Assembly (NCBI GenBank): GCA_964526915.1
Contig: CAZGMS010000046.1
Coordinates: forward strand, 1 to 34,062
From: JAHJDR01 sp964526915
Lineage (GTDB): Bacteria; UBA10199; JADGCS01
Direction of reading: 5' to 3'
Length of the DNA: 34,062 bases
The stretch's first letter is position 1, and each line of letters opens with the position of its first letter. Positions 9,117 through 17,232 of this stretch are shown here, piece after piece. The notes below the pieces were generated by a model. It saw nothing but the letters and a program-made list of their open reading frames with translations. It was not told the origin of the DNA and searched no databases. Position numbers and translations under genes: made by a program.

Positions 9117-12100
9117 CTAGTTGAGATCGTCATCAACAGGCTCTGAGAGCCTGTTGGCTGGCTCGGGAAGCAACTGCATCGCTTGCAGTTGTCCGATGAT
9201 TTCCGGTCCTGGATCAAGGCGACCATCGATCACCTCTTTTGCCAATGCTTCAGGGTGCCCAATATCGGACCAATAAACCCTTTTAGATGGTTCGACATTA
9301 TCGAACTCACCTCCCAGCGAAACCACTGCTACGCGACCAGCTGCAGCTGTTGGCTCCACGAACTGGATGTCAAAAGGCCCTTTGCTTACCCCGCGGTAAA
9401 ATTCAGCTATGGCGTGGGGGGGCAAGGCTTGACCGGAGCGGACCAATGCAAAATAGTGATTCAACGCAACCAGCATTTGCGGCTGACAGCTGTGTGCTAT
9501 TTTTGCAAACAAACCTGCACCCAGTACGAACATGCCACTGTTGACTAAAAAATTGCCCTGGCTCAAGTATTCCTGTGCCGTATTGTTGTCCGGTTTTTCT
9601 TTAAAAAGCTCAACCAAACTCACACCCTTCGCTGTGTCGAGGGGACTTCCGCTCTTGATCCAACCATATTGTGTGCCTTCTTGTGCTGAAAATCTGCCGG
9701 GATCTATACCAAAAACAGCCATGAGCGCATGTTGTTCCGCAACATCGATAGCGACACCAATTCTGTCCAAAAACGTGTCAACGGGAGTGATCAGATGATC
9801 GGCAGAAACAATAACAACAGGGGCATTGGGGTCAGTGATCTGCGCGTAATGTAACCCCAAGGCGGCGGCAGGACCAGTGTTGCGACGCATCGGCTCAGCA
9901 ATGATGTTACGTCGAGGGATCTGGGGTAGTTGGCTGGCAACGCGTGCCACCATGTCTTGACCAGTAACCAGCAACACACGATCAGGTGTAATGGGAAATC
10001 TGCCATCTCTGCTTGCCACACCAGTCAGCCTATCGACAGTTGTTTGCAACATGGAACGGTCTGGCTGGATCACACAGGCAAGTTGTTTGGGTTCGCCACC
10101 TGTGACTGCCTTGAATCGCTCACCAACCCCACCACACAAAACAACAACGAGCGGTTTGTGGCGTTTTTCTGCAATGGTAATTTGGGTGTGGTCACGTCCT
10201 GGTACAATTGGCAGGCGTTTGAGTTCTTGTCGGCCAAAAACACGGTCCACATCTCGAAGCCATCTGCGCGTGAGCTTGCGCCACGAATAATCTTGTGCAA
10301 ACTTTTTTGTGTCTTGGGACTGGAAACGAGCCTTAGCGGGGTCATCAATGAGGGTTTTAATTGCGTCGGCAAATCGACTGGGCAGATTGCTACCTTCTTC
10401 AACAATCGTTACGGCGTCTGGATATTGTTGATTGCAGGTTGTAGCGGCAGGCACCATTTTTGATGAGACAATGGCATACCCACCGGCCATCATTTCGTGC
10501 AAGGCCATGCCCCAGCCTTCCATGCGGGATGCACTGGCACCAACCACCAAACGAAACTGTCGCTCATTTTCGCCAAAAGGCAAACCAGTGAGAACAGCCA
10601 TGAGGTTTGGTGTCCGTGGCCAAACACGTTGCTGCCTTGTCTGAACATAGGCCTTTTCGAGCGTATCGGCATTGGGAACTTTACCCAACAAAAACACACG
10701 CTGTTCGAGTCCCATGGATTTGATCAATGAACTCAGACGGTCATATACGGTTCCACTTTTATTGCCCGAAATTAACAGCAATGTGTTTGGTGGCAAGGAC
10801 TGCATCGCCCTGATGAGCTCTTCTTTGCGTTTTGTTTCGTCCATGCGGCTACATTCAACAATCAGATTCCAGTCTTGTGGCCTGCTTTGCAGTTGTTCTA
10901 CCAACGTTTTGGGCATGACTGCCGGTGTTTCTGCAACGTTATGTGTGGGATCAACACCACTGGGATCATAAAGCCATCTCAGGAAAAGCGCGACCTCAGA
11001 TTCATCAACTGAAGCAAAGGGCCGGTTTGTGTCAAGATCAAGCGCTGGCGGAAAATGCAACTCATTGCCCAGATTGTTGCTGCCGGTCAACCGCGCAAAT
11101 CGCGATGTGCTATCCGACGTTGACACGAAGGCACGCACACCCTGTCCAAAGGTGCAACCTGCGAGCAATGACGCTCCTGTCACCGCCAACCGTTCTGATC
11201 CGAGCAGTCTGGATTCAAAGGCTGTTCTGGTAAAAAAATGCATGTCATAAAAAGCGGGGTCTTCCTGCCCAGGAACAACCCCTTTTTTACGCCGGTCAAT
11301 TTTGTAATTGTCTTTCTTTAATGCACCAATGGAATGTGCCGTAAACACATGAATGTTGGCGCGATTGATGGACGCCGCTAAAGCATCTATTTTATCTGAA
11401 GCCTCCAAAATAAGACGACCAAGTTCCTCGGGAAAAGCCTCGTGCACAACCTCGGCTGGTGAGCATTCTTGCACATTTTCGAAGGCACTTCTCAGTGTTT
11501 CTTTAGGAAGTCCCAGCCTTTCAGCCACCCAAACTGTTACGGCCAACATGTCTTCCTGGCTGACCGGTTTTGGCAATCCGGTTTCTTTGCTCCAAGCACG
11601 CAATACATACTCTCCAAAAACCAGAGACACGTTGCTGAGGATTGCGAAGTCATGCAAATCTTTAAAACCTTGCGGCAGAATGGTTGCAAAATGCTCGTAC
11701 AAAAATCTCTGGCAAATGGTATCGGACCAAGTTCGAATAATGTACTGGCCGAGGACTCCCCCATCCACATAATGGGATTCAAGGATGGCAATGTTCTCAT
11801 AGGGGTATGGGGAACGGGTAGCCAACCCCTGGGTAAGATCATACGCGTGTTCGGCCATTGTTTCTTCTTCCAGAAAGCGGGCAAGATTCCTACCTTGAGG
11901 TGGAAGTTCATCGTAAATTTCCTCTTTTGGAATAAAACCACCCTTTTTGTTGAACACCGCTGTCAGGAATTCGCAGATGCTGGCTTCAACTTTTTTCTGT
12001 TCTTGAGCCTCAAAACCAATTGTATCACGTATGGCATCTATGAGTGCAACAGCCAGGCTATAAGTTTGCGCCAAAAGATCATCTTTTTTAACTTTGTCTC

Positions 12101-12917
12101 CAGATTTCGGAATACGAGCAAAAAACTCTTCGTAGATGTGAGCTATTTGTGTGTTCAATGTTGCCAAAGCCGGGATATCCAATGAAACAGGACCTTTTTG
12201 TTTTAATATCTCTGAAAATAAGAGTGGAAACAATTGAGAAATCCCGGCAAAGACTTCATCTCTGGAAAAAAACGGGCTAAACAGATTGCCTGGCACGTAC
12301 ACATAACGTACATGTTCGTTGATAAAGGCCATTCCTGTCCGTTTACCATATTGGGCAAATTCCGCTCCGGGTTCAAAGGCTCTGGTGACAATCGTAACTT
12401 TATAACCTTCCAACGCTAGTGCCTTTGCCTTTTCGTTGACGTATTTTATCTGGCCACCAGAATCGGGGCCATTGGGTGGATAATCTGGCCCATGATAACC
12501 ATGATTACTAATGAGAACAATGTGTGGCCTTCGGTTTCTGAGAAAACCAAGCCATTGCCCCTTTGTGGTTGAATCCATTTCCTCAAGCTGTTTTCTGAAA
12601 AGTGGTTGCATGTCAGCAGTGGCAATGGGCACTTCAAATATATTTGTCGCAACAGGTAGGTTGCTTTGTTGAGGAGTGGTTAACAGAAGTTCTCTACCAA
12701 CAGATTCAGTTGTAATTGTGGGCAACTGTTGTGGTGCGATTTGGAACCCCTCCGAATCTGTTTGGAACCATTCCTTTTGGACATGTACGACAACAGAAAT
12801 ATCTTGGGGAGGGTCAGCGTCTACTTTTATGGATTCTGCTCGTGACAACGGGAATGGAGCTGTGGGGTTTGGTGAAATTATTCGAATTGGTGATCCAACA
12901 GTTGGTGTTGTCGGCAT
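9117..12917 (-). CDS. Fusion: SPS-like GT4 glycosyltransferase + mannose-1-phosphate guanylyltransferase (ManC)
   Basis: A 1266-residue bifunctional protein. Residues 1-130 are Pro/Ser/Thr-rich and low in structure. Residues about 130-900 form a GT4 domain: PDSGGQIKYVNE (SPS-type signature), ESHYVDGG near 377, HSIGALKKDN near 527, CSRMDETKRKEE near 689, and the EX7E motif MEGWGMALHE near 796. Long helical insertions separate the N-terminal signature from ESHYVDGG and that from HSIGALKK. Residues about 918-1250 form a ManC nucleotidyltransferase: LCGGVGERF, GEPKQL, EPMRRNTGPAAALG, VSADH, FKEKPD, NSGMFV and WSDIGHP. It lacks the isomerase half that many ManC proteins carry; that activity sits in the fusion at 17516-21088. 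AAGGA at 12924-12928, 6 nt upstream, supports the start. Likely role: make GDP-mannose and use it directly as glycosyl donor. The domains are clear; coupling and acceptor are inference. Confidence 0.92.
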   Translation of the reverse strand: MPTTPTVGSPIRIISPNPTAPFPLSRAESIKVDADPPQDISVVVHVQKEWFQTDSEGFQIAPQQLPTITTESVGRELLLTTPQQSNLPVATNIFEVPIATADMQPLFRKQLEEMDSTTKGQWLGFLRNRRPHIVLISNHGYHGPDYPPNGPDSGGQIKYVNEKAKALALEGYKVTIVTRAFEPGAEFAQYGKRTGMAFINEHVRYVYVPGNLFSPFFSRDEVFAGISQLFPLLFSEILKQKGPVSLDIPALATLNTQIAHIYEEFFARIPKSGDKVKKDDLLAQTYSLAVALIDAIRDTIGFEAQEQKKVEASICEFLTAVFNKKGGFIPKEEIYDELPPQGRNLARFLEEETMAEHAYDLTQGLATRSPYPYENIAILESHYVDGGVLGQYIIRTWSDTICQRFLYEHFATILPQGFKDLHDFAILSNVSLVFGEYVLRAWSKETGLPKPVSQEDMLAVTVWVAERLGLPKETLRSAFENVQECSPAEVVHEAFPEELGRLILEASDKIDALAASINRANIHVFTAHSIGALKKDNYKIDRRKKGVVPGQEDPAFYDMHFFTRTAFESRLLGSERLAVTGASLLAGCTFGQGVRAFVSTSDSTSRFARLTGSNNLGNELHFPPALDLDTNRPFASVDESEVALFLRWLYDPSGVDPTHNVAETPAVMPKTLVEQLQSRPQDWNLIVECSRMDETKRKEELIRAMQSLPPNTLLLISGNKSGTVYDRLSSLIKSMGLEQRVFLLGKVPNADTLEKAYVQTRQQRVWPRTPNLMAVLTGLPFGENERQFRLVVGASASRMEGWGMALHEMMAGGYAIVSSKMVPAATTCNQQYPDAVTIVEEGSNLPSRFADAIKTLIDDPAKARFQSQDTKKFAQDYSWRKLTRRWLRDVDRVFGRQELKRLPIVPGRDHTQITIAEKRHKPLVVVLCGGVGERFKAVTGGEPKQLACVIQPDRSMLQTTVDRLTGVASRDGRFPITPDRVLLVTGQDMVARVASQLPQIPRRNIIAEPMRRNTGPAAALGLHYAQITDPNAPVVIVSADHLITPVDTFLDRIGVAIDVAEQHALMAVFGIDPGRFSAQEGTQYGWIKSGSPLDTAKGVSLVELFKEKPDNNTAQEYLSQGNFLVNSGMFVLGAGLFAKIAHSCQPQMLVALNHYFALVRSGQALPPHAIAEFYRGVSKGPFDIQFVEPTAAAGRVAVVSLGGEFDNVEPSKRVYWSDIGHPEALAKEVIDGRLDPGPEIIGQLQAMQLLPEPANRLSEPVDDDLN

Positions 12918-13085
12918 ATCATGTCCTTCATCAAATTATCTGAAAACAAAAAAAAGATTTTTTGATTCTCATTTTGGGCAAAGCTGAGAATTTGCTAGTT
13001 GTAACTCCCAACGATTGCAAACATATTATCGGTTAGGCCTGGTAGAAGTTGCTATATAACCGGCAACCACCAACCCCATGCCATA

Positions 13086-13131
13086 ATTGGCAATATAATC
13101 ACAACATTTTTACGTTAGTCTGTTGATATTA
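13086..13131 (+). repeat. Copy of the upstream region of the 14834 transporter gene
   Basis: 46 bases align without gaps to 14729-14774, with 37 identities. The -35-like TTTACG is conserved (13109-13114 against 14752-14757), but the base run where the -10 would fall is lost. It is followed after 20 nt by the 3' end of the same transporter gene, so this is the front edge of an internally deleted gene copy. Confidence 0.7.
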
Positions 13132-13151
13132 CACGCTGTTCTCATCTATTG

Positions 13152-13228
13152 CCTGTGGGTCGGCTCCGCCCTGTTGGCGGTGTTGTTCGTCCTGCCCTTG
13201 TGGTCGGCCAAGGCCAGATCGTGATCAA
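13152..13228 (+). pseudogene. Remnant of the 3' end of an OPA-family transporter gene
   Basis: 77 bases align without gaps to 16144-16220, the last codons and stop of the intact transporter at 14834-16216, with 72 identities. In frame it still encodes LWVGSALLAVLFVLPLWSAKARS-like sequence (read in pieces) and then TGA. Similarity ends about 4 nt after the stop. With the upstream fragment at 13086-13131, it is what remains of a full second copy that lost about 1.35 kb from its middle. It does not match the end of the other transporter at 7725-9116. Confidence 0.85.
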
Positions 13229-13349
13229 GGATCCCAAAGAGGGTTTGATTAATTCTGACCTTAACTGACTCGCTGTTCACCTTCAGCAAGTCCCTGCAAT
13301 ACAGCCGTAACGCAGGGTGTGAGAGCAAAGCCTACATTGCCAGGCATTG

Positions 13350-14603
13350 CTACTTGGCAATTTCACTGTGAAATTCCTCTTCAATGAAATTTTTCAGATA
13401 CCCTTCTTCAGAAATCCGGGGCAATATTTTTAACAGAATTGATGTCCTGAACAATTGTGAATGCAATTCAATCTTGGCACCATCTTGGGATTGCTTAATG
13501 CTCCCCTGCTTGCGCAGATCAGGCAGATATTGATAAACATTTTTTACGCCGCTTTTTTCAGCAAGCTCTGTTTTGCTCAGGGGCTTGCCAACAGCCGCCA
13601 AAACATCCAACAGACTTTCTTTCACCGTGGGTTTCGTTTCAAAGTGATACATATCAGCAAAATCTTTTTTTTGTAACTCCAAAGCTGTGCGAAGCAGTGC
13701 AATGTTCCAGTCGTCCTGACCAATGAAGTCGTTGTTGTCTTCTTCTAAAAGATTGTGTGCCAACAATTGAATTGCGTGTGGATATCCTCCCGTCGCAATG
13801 ATATTTTTTCTGAGTTCGTGTTCATCGTGCCCAACACCAGCCGCCTGAAAACCTTTCGTCATGGCTTCGCCAGCCTCCTCCAGAGACATCACTTCAAGAC
13901 AGATTGTGTCGAATTGTCTCCTGGCCGACAAATCACCTTCAAAAAATGCTGCGTCGTCATAGCCAATCAACAAAAACGATATCAGACCCATCTCTTTAAC
14001 ATCCAGCGTTGTAATGATGCCCCGCAGAAGTTGTGCACACAAAGATAGGTCAGAGACATTCTGCATTTCATCTATGATGATCAACACGCCATCTTTTTCG
14101 TTCGTTTGATTTTCGGATGATTTTAACGAAATAAAAATGTTTGAGAGAATGGAAACGATTTGATCTTTGAGAATTGTTACCACTTCGGGAGTTGGTTGAG
14201 AAGCCATCTCTAGAGAAAAAGGACCAATTGAAAATTTGCCGTTTTTGAAAACTGCTCCCAATTTTGTGCTTAAAACTTCCAAGGCCGTTTTGGGTAGTCT
14301 GTCAGTCAGCTCATTCAATGATGATTGAAGAACACTGCCAATCGTTTGCCCCTTCTCTGCAGTATAATATGATGTCAGAAAATTTAAGTTTCCAAACATG
14401 GTGTCTTTACTTTCCGCAATGTGTTTTAGCAATTTTGCAAGAGCAGTTTTTCCTATACCTCGTTCACCAAAAAGAAAAAAACTTGATGGCATTCCCATTT
14501 TGACCTGTTCAAGTTTTCTAATCATTTGAAAAATATATCTTTTTCTGCCAGCAAACAAATTTGTTGAAACAACAGAGTTCGGATTAAATGGATTATATTT
14601 CAT
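13350..14603 (-). CDS. AAA-family (Orc1/AAA_16-like) ATPase with C-terminal winged helix
   Basis: A 417-residue P-loop ATPase. The N-terminus NPFNPNS...FAGRK is typical of the archaeal-type/AAA_16 group. Walker A is GERGIGKT at residues 46-53, and Walker B is LIIIDEMQ near 176. The C-terminal 80 residues (KPLSKTELAEKSGV...YLPDLRKQGSIK) look like a winged helix. The start at 14603 has GAGGA (14612-14616) 8 nt upstream. The gene is more AT-rich than the sugar genes around it and lies between a deleted and an intact copy of a transporter gene, which suggests later insertion or rearrangement. Family members often have signalling, defence or DNA-linked roles. No partner gene identifies the role here. 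Confidence 0.85.
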   Translation of the reverse strand: MKYNPFNPNSVVSTNLFAGRKRYIFQMIRKLEQVKMGMPSSFFLFGERGIGKTALAKLLKHIAESKDTMFGNLNFLTSYYTAEKGQTIGSVLQSSLNELTDRLPKTALEVLSTKLGAVFKNGKFSIGPFSLEMASQPTPEVVTILKDQIVSILSNIFISLKSSENQTNEKDGVLIIIDEMQNVSDLSLCAQLLRGIITTLDVKEMGLISFLLIGYDDAAFFEGDLSARRQFDTICLEVMSLEEAGEAMTKGFQAAGVGHDEHELRKNIIATGGYPHAIQLLAHNLLEEDNNDFIGQDDWNIALLRTALELQKKDFADMYHFETKPTVKESLLDVLAAVGKPLSKTELAEKSGVKNVYQYLPDLRKQGSIKQSQDGAKIELHSQLFRTSILLKILPRISEEGYLKNFIEEEFHSEIAK

Positions 14604-14633
14604 CTATAGATTCCTCATAGTAACTAAGAAATA

Positions 14634-14682
14634 TTCATAGTACAACCATATGAAATGTCAAATATGCATATATTCTGCATAT
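14634..14682 (-). promoter_or_regulatory. Promoter of the AAA ATPase gene with flanking inverted and direct repeats
   Basis: On the minus strand, TTGACA (14656-14661) and TATGAA (14634-14639) are separated by 16 nt. Directly upstream of the -35 is an inverted repeat ATATGCA/TGCATAT (14662-14668 and 14676-14682). A direct repeat TCATAGTA occurs at 14615-14622 and 14635-14642, the latter over the -10. The arrangement suggests a regulator binds here, possibly the winged-helix ATPase itself. Confidence 0.45.
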
Positions 14683-14751
14683 GAAAAAGATTGTCAGTCA
14701 CAAAAGGACTGTTTTGAACCAACACAGCATTGGCAAGATAATTACAATGTT

Positions 14752-14780
14752 TTTACGTTAATACATTGATATTCTATGAT
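14752..14780 (+). promoter_or_regulatory. Sigma-70-like promoter of the second antiporter gene
   Basis: TTTACG at 14752-14757 and TATGAT at 14775-14780 with a 17-nt spacer. The -35 and the surrounding bases are conserved in the remnant at 13086-13131, while the -10 is lost there. Confidence 0.45.
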
Positions 14781-14833
14781 ATTTTCGTATAGTGCTCATT
14801 GGTGGCGAAACAAACCAAAAAAGGAGGGGTCTG

Positions 14834-16216
14834 TTGGTTTCCAAAATCATCAATCTCATGAAAACAGCCCCCGCGATTGAGCGCTTGACGGCAGATAAAG
14901 AGGAACTGGCGCGGCTTTACCGTTACTGGCGCATACGCGCATTCTACGCCGTGTTCTTTGGGTACGCATTTTTCTATGTCTGCCGCTCCAATTTATCCGT
15001 GGCCCTGCCGCGACTCATCACTGATTTGGGCTACACCAAAACACAGGTAGGCATCATTGGCTCCACTTTTTACGCAACCTATTCCATCGCCAAGTTCGTA
15101 AATGGAGTGCTCTGCGACAAGGCCAATCCCCGCTACTTCATGGGCTTTGGCTTATTGTTGGCCGCGTTGGCCAATATCGCCTTTGCCTTTGGGGCAAAAA
15201 TATCTTTTTCGCTCAGTGCGACCCTCGGCATTGTGATCAGCCCCATTTTCTTTTTTGCCCTGTTCTGGTTGGTCAATGGTTGGGCCCAGTCCATGGGAAG
15301 CCCCATGGGCCCCAAGGTCATGTCGAGTTGGTTTTCCATCTCCGAACGTGGCACCAAATATTCCCTTTATAACACCTGCCACAATGTCGGGGCCTTTGTG
15401 GCCCTGGCGGGCGGCGGTTGGATCGTGCAAAACTGGGGTTGGCAGGCGGGCTTCATCCTCCCCGGGGCTTTCTGTGCCTTGGGGGCTTTTTTCATCATCA
15501 ACCGCCTGCCCGATCGCCCGGAATCGCTGGGCTTGGCACCGATCAGTGAATACCGCAACGACTTCGCCGTGTCTGAAAATGTTGCTGACAAAATCACGGA
15601 TCAATCCACCCTGCGCACAATCGCCTGGCATTATGTTTTTTCCAATTACCGATTGTGGTTGCTCGCCTTCGCCTCCCTGTTCGTGTACATCATCCGTTAC
15701 GGATTGATGGACTGGGCACCAACATACCTCGTTCAAGTCAAACAAAGCTCGATCGCCATGGCGGGACTAAAAACCTCCACGCTTGAATTGATGGGCATCC
15801 CCGGCGGGATCCTCGCGGGTATGGCCACAGATTATTTTTTTAAAGGCCGCAGGATCCCTGTGGCCATCATCTGCCTTTTGCTGTTGGCCCTGTTCGCGAC
15901 AATATTTTATTTCATCCCTCCGGGACACCCCTACCTCGATGGACTCGTGTTGGCCATCTGCGGTTTTTTCACTTATGGGCCCCAGATGCTGATCCCTGGG
16001 CTGGCGGCGGTCGATTTTGCCACACGCCGTGCCGCGGGAACTGCCGTTGGCCTCACAGGGTCCTTCAGTTATCTCGGCGCGATGCTTTCCGGCGTGGGGA
16101 GCGGCATGCTCATTGATCACTTCGGCTGGTCTGGGGGATTTTACCTGTGGGTCGGCTCCGCCCTGTTGGCAGTGCTGATCGTGTTGCCCTTGTGGTCGGC
16201 CAAGGCCAGATCGTGA
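14834..16216 (+). CDS. Organophosphate:phosphate antiporter (MFS, GlpT/UhpT/UhpC family), second copy
   Basis: A 460-residue OPA-family antiporter. The two GlpT-type phosphate-binding arginines are present, in FYVCRSNLSVALP (about residue 50) and VYIIRYGLMDWAPTYL (about residue 287). The loop MGSPMGPKVMSSWF followed by ERGTKYSLYNTCHN matches the family. I chose a TTG start at 14834 because AAGGAGGGG at 14821-14829 lies just upstream, with 6 nt from AAGGAGG to the start. The in-frame GTG at 14792 would place that site inside the gene. It is clearly related to the antiporter at 7725 but is much more GC-rich at third positions, so the two copies are not recent duplicates of each other. A deleted copy of this gene lies 1.6 kb upstream. 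Substrate unknown; a hexose phosphate is plausible given the neighbours. Confidence 0.9.
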   Translation: MVSKIINLMKTAPAIERLTADKEELARLYRYWRIRAFYAVFFGYAFFYVCRSNLSVALPRLITDLGYTKTQVGIIGSTFYATYSIAKFVNGVLCDKANPRYFMGFGLLLAALANIAFAFGAKISFSLSATLGIVISPIFFFALFWLVNGWAQSMGSPMGPKVMSSWFSISERGTKYSLYNTCHNVGAFVALAGGGWIVQNWGWQAGFILPGAFCALGAFFIINRLPDRPESLGLAPISEYRNDFAVSENVADKITDQSTLRTIAWHYVFSNYRLWLLAFASLFVYIIRYGLMDWAPTYLVQVKQSSIAMAGLKTSTLELMGIPGGILAGMATDYFFKGRRIPVAIICLLLLALFATIFYFIPPGHPYLDGLVLAICGFFTYGPQMLIPGLAAVDFATRRAAGTAVGLTGSFSYLGAMLSGVGSGMLIDHFGWSGGFYLWVGSALLAVLIVLPLWSAKARS

Positions 16217-16296
16217 TCAATCTGAATATTACACCAATTCCCCTCGCCAGAGCTGGGCATAAAATTCCATCCAGGGCAGCACCAGAATATCGTTGA

Positions 16297-16491
16297 TCAC
16301 CCCATTTTTTTTCCACCAGAATTTGCGATCATGTTCATCATATTCAAAATCATCCTGGGATCCTCATGAATACCAATCTCTTTCAGTGTTCTGACAACAT
16401 CAGTCACAGCAGGGGATGTTCTGTCTTTCACAAACTTTTTGATGTCTGCAAAGACCTCCTTACACACAGCACTATTTTCCAAGGAGGCCAT
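16297..16491 (-). CDS. Small unidentified protein, probably frameshifted at an A8 run
   Basis: As read, a 64-residue protein (MASLENSAVCKEVF...) ending 3 codons after a run of eight A (plus-strand T8, 16305-16312). If the run were one base longer, the frame would continue with INDILVLPWMEFYAQLW-type sequence and stop at 16229, giving about 87 residues and ending 12 nt from the antiporter stop. That tail looks like real protein, so the gene is broken by a frameshift, needs slippage, or carries a sequencing error. It begins 18 nt after the AbiEi-like gene on the same strand, so it is the second gene of that unit. No family recognised. Its place is where an AbiEii toxin would be expected, but it is far too short and lacks nucleotidyltransferase motifs. 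Confidence 0.5.
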   Translation of the reverse strand: MASLENSAVCKEVFADIKKFVKDRTSPAVTDVVRTLKEIGIHEDPRMILNMMNMIANSGGKKMG

Positions 16492-16509
16492 TTCTTCACA
16501 AATGGGTAT

Positions 16510-17229
16510 TTATGATTCATAAAATAGTTTGTGCTTCTGAAAATAGTCGTTCAAGGCCTCGATAACAAATTTGCCACGATCCAAACCATAAAGATCCAGA
16601 TACAGCTGTAGGGGACTCACACAATTAATTCCACGAATTTTTTTTACATCAAAAAGAACTGCTTCCCGTTGTAACGGCTGCATCACAATCACATTGGCTT
16701 GTTTGTTGACCGGAATAAAATTGTAGACATTTTCAAGTCTGCCAAGAATATTATTGAACTCATCGCTGTTAAAACCCGATTTTGGAACAAGATAAACTGA
16801 CGGAACACCATTGTACGTTGTTTTTTCAACCAAGTTGGCTGCGGCATATCCCGTTAGAGCATAAGAAAATCCCTCCTTCTCTGCCAATGCGTCAATGAGC
16901 TTAACGGGATTCTTTTTCTGCAAAAGGTAGAACCTGGTGGGATTCATGTTGAAATCATAATGGCTAACCCATTTTTCGATGATGATGTTGTTGCTCACAA
17001 CCTCAGTAAAACTCAGGACCCCCCTTTGAGTCCGTTTAACAACGCCAAAGGCAACCAGGTTGTCTAAAACCCTGTTGACCCAGGCAGGACTCATACAGAG
17101 TTCTTTGGCAAGCTCGTGACCACTCCAATGTTGGTCTGGCGAACTGATCATTCTTCTGACGATATATCCCGCGCGACCGTTCAACAAATTAACAACCCTT
17201 TTTCTGATCATTGATTGGCTATTATTCAT
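16510..17229 (-). CDS. AbiEi-like winged-helix regulator (type IV antitoxin family)
   Basis: A 239-residue protein. Residues 1-75 form a winged-helix DNA-binding domain (HWSGHELAKELCMSPAWV). The rest resembles the AbiEi antitoxin C-terminal domain, with ALTGYAAANLVEK in the middle and CVSPLQLYLDLYGLDRG near the end. In known AbiE systems the antitoxin represses its own promoter by binding inverted repeats and neutralises a nucleotidyltransferase toxin encoded just downstream. Here the promoter has a clear inverted repeat, but only a small broken ORF follows. The protein may therefore be a solo regulator, or the remnant of a pair. The gene is AT-rich compared with the sugar genes on both sides. 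The family call rests on motif recognition only. Confidence 0.7.
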   Translation of the reverse strand: MNNSQSMIRKRVVNLLNGRAGYIVRRMISSPDQHWSGHELAKELCMSPAWVNRVLDNLVAFGVVKRTQRGVLSFTEVVSNNIIIEKWVSHYDFNMNPTRFYLLQKKNPVKLIDALAEKEGFSYALTGYAAANLVEKTTYNGVPSVYLVPKSGFNSDEFNNILGRLENVYNFIPVNKQANVIVMQPLQREAVLFDVKKIRGINCVSPLQLYLDLYGLDRGKFVIEALNDYFQKHKLFYES

Positions 17230-17232
17230 AAT

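Larger units (their letters stand above)
12918..13349. other. Gene-poor spacer containing a transporter remnant
   Basis: 432 bases with no credible intact gene. It should contain the minus-strand promoter of the GT-ManC fusion, but I found no convincing hexamers. Positions 13086-13131 and 13152-13228 are pieces of a deleted copy of the transporter gene at 14834 (listed separately). Weak hairpins are present: CCCTGC/GCAGGG at 13292-13317, and ATTGCCA/TGGCAAT at 13336-13361 over the stop of the ATPase gene. The second lacks a T tract, so it is not a clear terminator. Confidence 0.6.

Noticed and set aside
13146..13328. 60-residue minus-strand ORF over the transporter remnant
   Set aside because: It is antisense to a clear gene remnant and has no ribosome site or family look.
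13336..13361. Rho-independent terminator of the ATPase gene
   Set aside because: Hairpin arms are only 7 bp with a 12-nt loop and no T tract follows on the minus strand.
16110..16316. 68-residue minus-strand ORF that continues the A8 run with one base fewer
   Set aside because: It runs antisense through the antiporter 3' end, and its sequence is low in protein character; the other shift gives a better tail.
13350..17229. Transposon or prophage island
   Set aside because: No transposase, integrase, terminal repeats or target duplication was seen; only AT-rich accessory genes and a gene remnant.
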